Shown: piece after piece, positions 16,173 to 18,669 of the stretch
Position numbering within the stretch: the first letter of the stretch is position 1
Layout: each line of letters starts with the position of its first letter
Origin: JACNLN01 sp964626495
GTDB lineage: Bacteria; Fidelibacterota; Marinisomatia; Marinisomatales; CAZVFT01
Reading direction: 5' to 3'
Length of the DNA stretch: 18,669 nt
Assembly (NCBI GenBank): GCA_964626495.1
Contig: CAZVFT010000050.1
Span: 1-18,669 of the forward strand
The notes under the pieces: model-generated
Database searches by the model: none
Told to the model about the DNA's origin: nothing
Seen by the model: only the letters and a program-made list of their open reading frames with translations
Made by a program: the position numbers and the translations under genes

Positions 16173-17295
16173 ATGAAGAAAGATACAAAAATCGACTTTA
16201 GTGGTCAAATAATTTACGTAGGGATTGATGTTCATAAGAAAAGTTGGAGTGTATGCATTCTAACGGAACATCTGGAACACAAGACATTCACTCAACCTCC
16301 CGTTCCAGAGGTACTGTTAGGTTACCTTGAAAGGACCTTTCCTGGAGCCACTTTTTATGCGGTTTATGAAGCGGGGTTTTGTGGATTCTGGATATGTGAG
16401 CGGTTGCGACAGTTGGGGGTGGAATGTATTGTTGTTCATCCAGGTGATGTACCCATCAAGGATAAGGAACGGCGGCGAAAGAGTGATCCTCGTGATGCTC
16501 GGAAACTGGCCAGGACATTACGCAGTGGCGAATTAGATCCGCTGTATATCCCCACTGTGGAGCAACTTCAAGATCGTTCCTTGATTCGGATGAGGAAGAC
16601 GATAAGCAAGGAACAAAGTCGCATAAAGAACCGGATAAAGAGCCTGTTGCATTTCTATGGGATTGCCGTTCCGGAGCGATTTGATAATCGTATTTGGTCA
16701 GGGGTGTTTATCCACTGGCTTAAAGATATTCAGAATGAGACGGAAGCTGGTAGAGCTATCCTCCATAGTATGTTAAGGCAATTACAGAACTATAGGAAGG
16801 AACAGGTTCAGCCTGCCCGCACGAAGTTATACGCAGGCGGGATTGATCGTGAAATCAGGGTTCTTGCCAAAAGTGAGAGGTATCGGGACAAAGTAACGTT
16901 GTTGAAATTATTGCCTGGCATTGGGTTGATCAGTGCTGTGATATGGTTGACGGAGTTGATAGATATTAGACGTTTCAAGCGGTTTGATGAATTGACCAGT
17001 TTTGTAGGATTGGTTCCCCGGGAACATTCCTCCAAAGGAGCTCCTCTGGAGTAGTGGTGATTCTCAGAACGTTGGTTCTTTGGAGCATCGTGGGAATAGA
17101 TACCTTCGCGCCATTCTGATCGAGAACAGTTGGGTGGCTGTACGAAAAGATCCTCAATTGATGCTTGACTACCATAACTACTTGAAACGGATGACGGGGA
17201 ATAAAGCTATTATCTGTATTGCCAGGAAGTTGTTGCTCCGGATCCGCTTTGTCCTGATTAATGAACAACCTTATGTAACACCTACTATGACATAA
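16173..17295 (+). pseudogene. IS110-family transposase, broken by a 22-bp palindrome
   Basis: A bridge-recombinase type transposase. The RuvC-like DEDD residues are visible: D19 in YVGIDVHKKSW, E66 in VYEAGFCG, D105 and D108 in KSDPRDARKLARTL. A coiled linker region follows, then the Tnp20 domain (LLPGIGLISAVIWL, then FVGLVPREHSS). The frame ends at TAG 17052-17054, and the remainder (SGDSQNVGSLEHRGNRYL...IRFVLINEQPY) continues in the +1 frame from 17053 to 17295. Deleting the 22-bp palindrome at 17030-17051 gives an uninterrupted product of about 366 residues with HSSGD intact. The likely catalytic serine of the family lies in this SSG-type motif about 80 residues from the C terminus. AAAGGAG at 16159-16165 is the ribosome binding site. 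Element ends were not identified. Confidence 0.85.
17030..17051. repeat. 22-bp near-perfect palindrome inside the IS110 transposase
   Basis: Two adjoining 11-base units, CTCCAAAGGAG and CTCCTCTGGAG. Each is itself a CTCC-NNN-GGAG mini-hairpin, and together they form a palindrome with one mismatched pair per arm. Removing exactly these bases changes the reading to CAT TCT AGT GGT GAT (HSSGD) and restores the downstream frame. Confidence 0.85.
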
Positions 17296-17777
17296 AGTAC
17301 CTGAATGGGAGGCCGTTTGATTATCGTGACGTGGAGAAAAAGTGCCAGAGTACATTAAGACTATTCCTGATCATAAGAATTGGCGGGACAATGCTGGGAC
17401 TTCCCTGCAGCTTCACCCTTTCTATGCTGACAGGAAAGGTTGGATTCTGTTATTTCGAGAGTGCATCCCGCCTCCATTCATAAAAGACGATTGTGCAGTG
17501 CCCAGAGAGGATCTGCTTATAAGAGGGTGATTAAATGGAATACTCCTTGATGACAACAGGAAAGGAGCAAGTAAGAAGAAAAAATATCAAATCTGTTGCA
17601 TAGTTAACATAAGGGGGAAGTTCAGTGATACAAATACGTTGCCTGAAAATGAAATTCTTCTTAATATTTCCAGTATCTGGAGAGATCCTTAAATATACAC
17701 ACTCATATCTGTAGGATCGTGGGGTGTTTTTCATGCGTGGATGTATATCAAATATTGTGGGGCTCACCCATTTGAAT
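17296..17777. other. Non-coding remnant between insertion sequences
   Basis: No recognisable gene in either direction. It probably contains the IS110 right end and the flank of the ISKra4-like element, but neither boundary can be placed. A short basic reading frame near 17480-17548 (HKRRLCSAQRGSAYKRV) matched nothing I recognise. CTCCTT (17543-17548) and AAGGAG (17562-17567) form a small inverted repeat. Confidence 0.4.
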
Positions 17778-17840
17778 TTACGATCCAAACTTTTCTCTCC
17801 ATAGCTGATTAAGCTTTTTTGTTCGTAATGCCAGTAGATT

Positions 17841-17862
17841 ATCGGTCAGGCACCCGACTGAT
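17841..17862. repeat. 22-nt imperfect palindrome at a clean 23-bp insertion in the ISKra4-like gene
   Basis: ATCGGTCAGG and CCCGACTGAT are the arms of an imperfect hairpin. The insertion is flanked by direct GATT copies at 17837-17840 and 17860-17863, 23 bases apart. Removing 23 bases restores minus-strand codons GGG GCC AAT CTA CTG GCA TTA CGA (GANLLALR). Confidence 0.75.
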
Positions 17863-18163
17863 TGGCCCCTTCCTTACTCCATCTCATACCCTGTTTCTTG
17901 AATCGCCTACCAACATGAATCCCTATGTTTTTCTCCACTGCTCCAGAACCGTTACGCTTACCTCTTCCATAATTTAAACTGTCGCTGTTGCCAAGTACGT
18001 AACTCAGTAACTCAGCCTTATCCTCAGCTGGTAAGTCCTTACCATCCACAATCACTTCAAGGGTATCAACAAACGCTTCAGTATCACCCTCGTATAAGGC
18101 ATGTCGAAGCGTTTCCCACTCCTCATCAGTAAGAACACTCAGACACGCCTTCTTCAAATGATA

Positions 18164-18179
18164 TCCGCCAGCTGGCGGA
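18164..18179. repeat. Perfect 16-bp palindrome at a frame break
   Basis: TCCGCCAG followed by CTGGCGGA, an exact palindrome. On the minus strand it lies between the FPEAEK and YHLKKA segments of the ISKra4-like transposase, exactly where the reading frame changes. Confidence 0.9.
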
Positions 18180-18319
18180 CTTCTCAGCCTCAGGAAACAC
18201 GTCCTCGGCTATTGTACGCAACCAACCTGCTCCATCACTGATATATTCGATACCACGTAGACTATTCAAACCATTCTTCCTGCAAAATCCATAAAATACT
18301 ACGGGGAGCATAAAATAGT

Positions 18320-18669
18320 TTACATTGCTGCATATTGCACATGCTTTTCATGAAAGTAACTTTGAACGATATATGGTTGACGTTGGCGACTTCTAAGATA
18401 GCCACGAACACTAGCCATAAGTTCTTGCTGATTGTGAGCTCTCTTACGTCCCACCGCATTGCTTTTAACATCCTGGTTCAATATCTCATCAGGATTCAGT
18501 TCTGGACTGTAGGCCGGAAGAAAGAACAGTTGAATATGCTCTTCGTTTTGTTTCAGCCATTTTTTGACCTTGCTGGAACGGTGAACGGGATGTCCATCCA
18601 CAATAACAAAGATCTTTAAGGAGTTCCCCCGAAAATAGCTTTTAAAACCTTGTAACTCACGTTAATACT
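18320..18669 (-). pseudogene. IS630-family transposase, C-terminal part, cut by the window end
   Basis: The minus-strand frame reads GFKSYFRGNSLKIFVIVDGHPVHRSSKV, then KKWLKQNEEHIQLFFLPAYSPELNPDE and a basic tail ending HVQYAAM with TAA at 18320-18322. VDGHPVH holds the second Asp and PELNPDE the third acidic residue of the IS630/Tc1-mariner DDE domain. An in-frame TAA at 18662-18664 precedes RELQGF, while the residues SIN just upstream in another frame fit the family's usual GSVN-like motif, so a frame disruption near the window edge is likely. The gene lies against the ISKra4-like fragment; TA dinucleotides at 18297-18298 or 18300-18301 could be the insertion target. Confidence 0.82.
18617..18669 (-). 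repeat. Right copy of the 53-bp inverted repeat
   Basis: Exact reverse complement of bases 3-55. It is internal to the IS630 transposase coding region, not a transposon terminus. Confidence 0.9.

Larger units (their letters stand above)
17778..18296 (-). pseudogene. Broken ISKra4-like transposase, C-terminal part
   Basis: Read on the minus strand, the first segment has GIEYISDGAGWLRTIAEDVFPEAEK, the strand-Asp and FPxA motif seen in DDE transposases of the ISKra4/ISLre2 sort. After a frame break it continues YHLKKACLSVLTDEEWETL and then GSGAVEKNIGIHVGRRFKK and GMRWSKEGAN. A second frame break precedes NLLALRTKKLNQLWREKFGS and the TAA at 17778-17780. GSGAVE plus GMRW...GAN is the C-terminal signature of that transposase group; the exact family is uncertain. 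Both breaks coincide with palindromic sequences. The 5' part is missing because IS630 sequence starts at about 18297, so the gene appears split by that insertion. Confidence 0.7.

Noticed and set aside
16004..16201. 65-residue + strand ORF in the IS110 leader
   Set aside because: It lacks any family motif, overlaps the structured leader and the transposase start, and is probably incidental.
17342..17530. Short + strand ORF downstream of the IS110 transposase
   Set aside because: No recognisable domain, no good ribosome binding site, and the region is full of decayed insertion sequence.
1..18669. An 18.6-kb transposon bounded by 53-bp terminal inverted repeats
   Set aside because: The repeat lies inside a transposase coding region, and the cargo is ordinary housekeeping and metabolic genes; a contig break at repeated IS630 copies fits better.

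Overview
The window looks like a chromosomal contig from an uncultured bacterium of the wider FCB group (Ignavibacteria, Calditrichaeota, Marinimicrobia, KSB1 or similar). Two large secreted proteins end in type A type-IX-secretion (T9SS/Por) sorting domains with the NYPNPFNP or NFPNPFN signature. Several genes have good Shine-Dalgarno sites, which argues against Bacteroidetes proper. Base composition is moderately AT-rich and the standard code is used. The lineage is inferred from protein style only.

Layout. Bases 1-313 hold a 53-bp fragment identical, in inverted orientation, to the last 53 bases of the window, then AT-rich non-coding DNA. Bases 314-4569 encode two T9SS-exported proteins: a seven-repeat FG-GAP beta-propeller and a large glycoside-hydrolase-like protein. 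Bases 4725-6936 carry a propionyl/methylmalonyl-CoA pair: a cobalamin-binding methylmalonyl-CoA mutase small subunit and a carboxyltransferase (propionyl-CoA carboxylase beta-type) subunit, separated by a 14-bp minisatellite. Bases 7116-10238 are a compact run: TPR protein, M24 aminopeptidase P-like peptidase, SAM methyltransferase, HAD phosphatase. Bases 10291-15908 are a DNA-repair cluster: a MrfA-type helicase, MutY, a MrfB-type exonuclease, and an overlapping PlsC acyltransferase. All likely host genes lie on the + strand, with stop/start overlaps or abutments at four junctions (7787/7788, 9636, 13883, 15195).

Bases 15909-18669 are a mobile-element graveyard: an IS110-family transposase (+) with a structured leader, a broken ISKra4-like transposase (-), and the C-terminal part of an IS630-family transposase (-) that seems to have inserted into the ISKra4-like gene and runs off the window.

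The most unusual observation is that both longer transposase genes are broken by short palindromic sequences. Removing a 22-bp palindrome (17030-17051) restores the IS110 reading frame and the conserved HSSGD motif. Removing 23 bp with a palindromic core (around 17841-17862) restores GANLLALR in the ISKra4-like gene. A perfect 16-bp palindrome (18164-18179) sits at a second frame break in the latter. These may be hairpin micro-insertions that inactivate transposases. The IS110 leader also holds a perfect 11-bp inverted repeat that would hide the transposase ribosome binding site, and is a candidate location for an IS110 bridge RNA.
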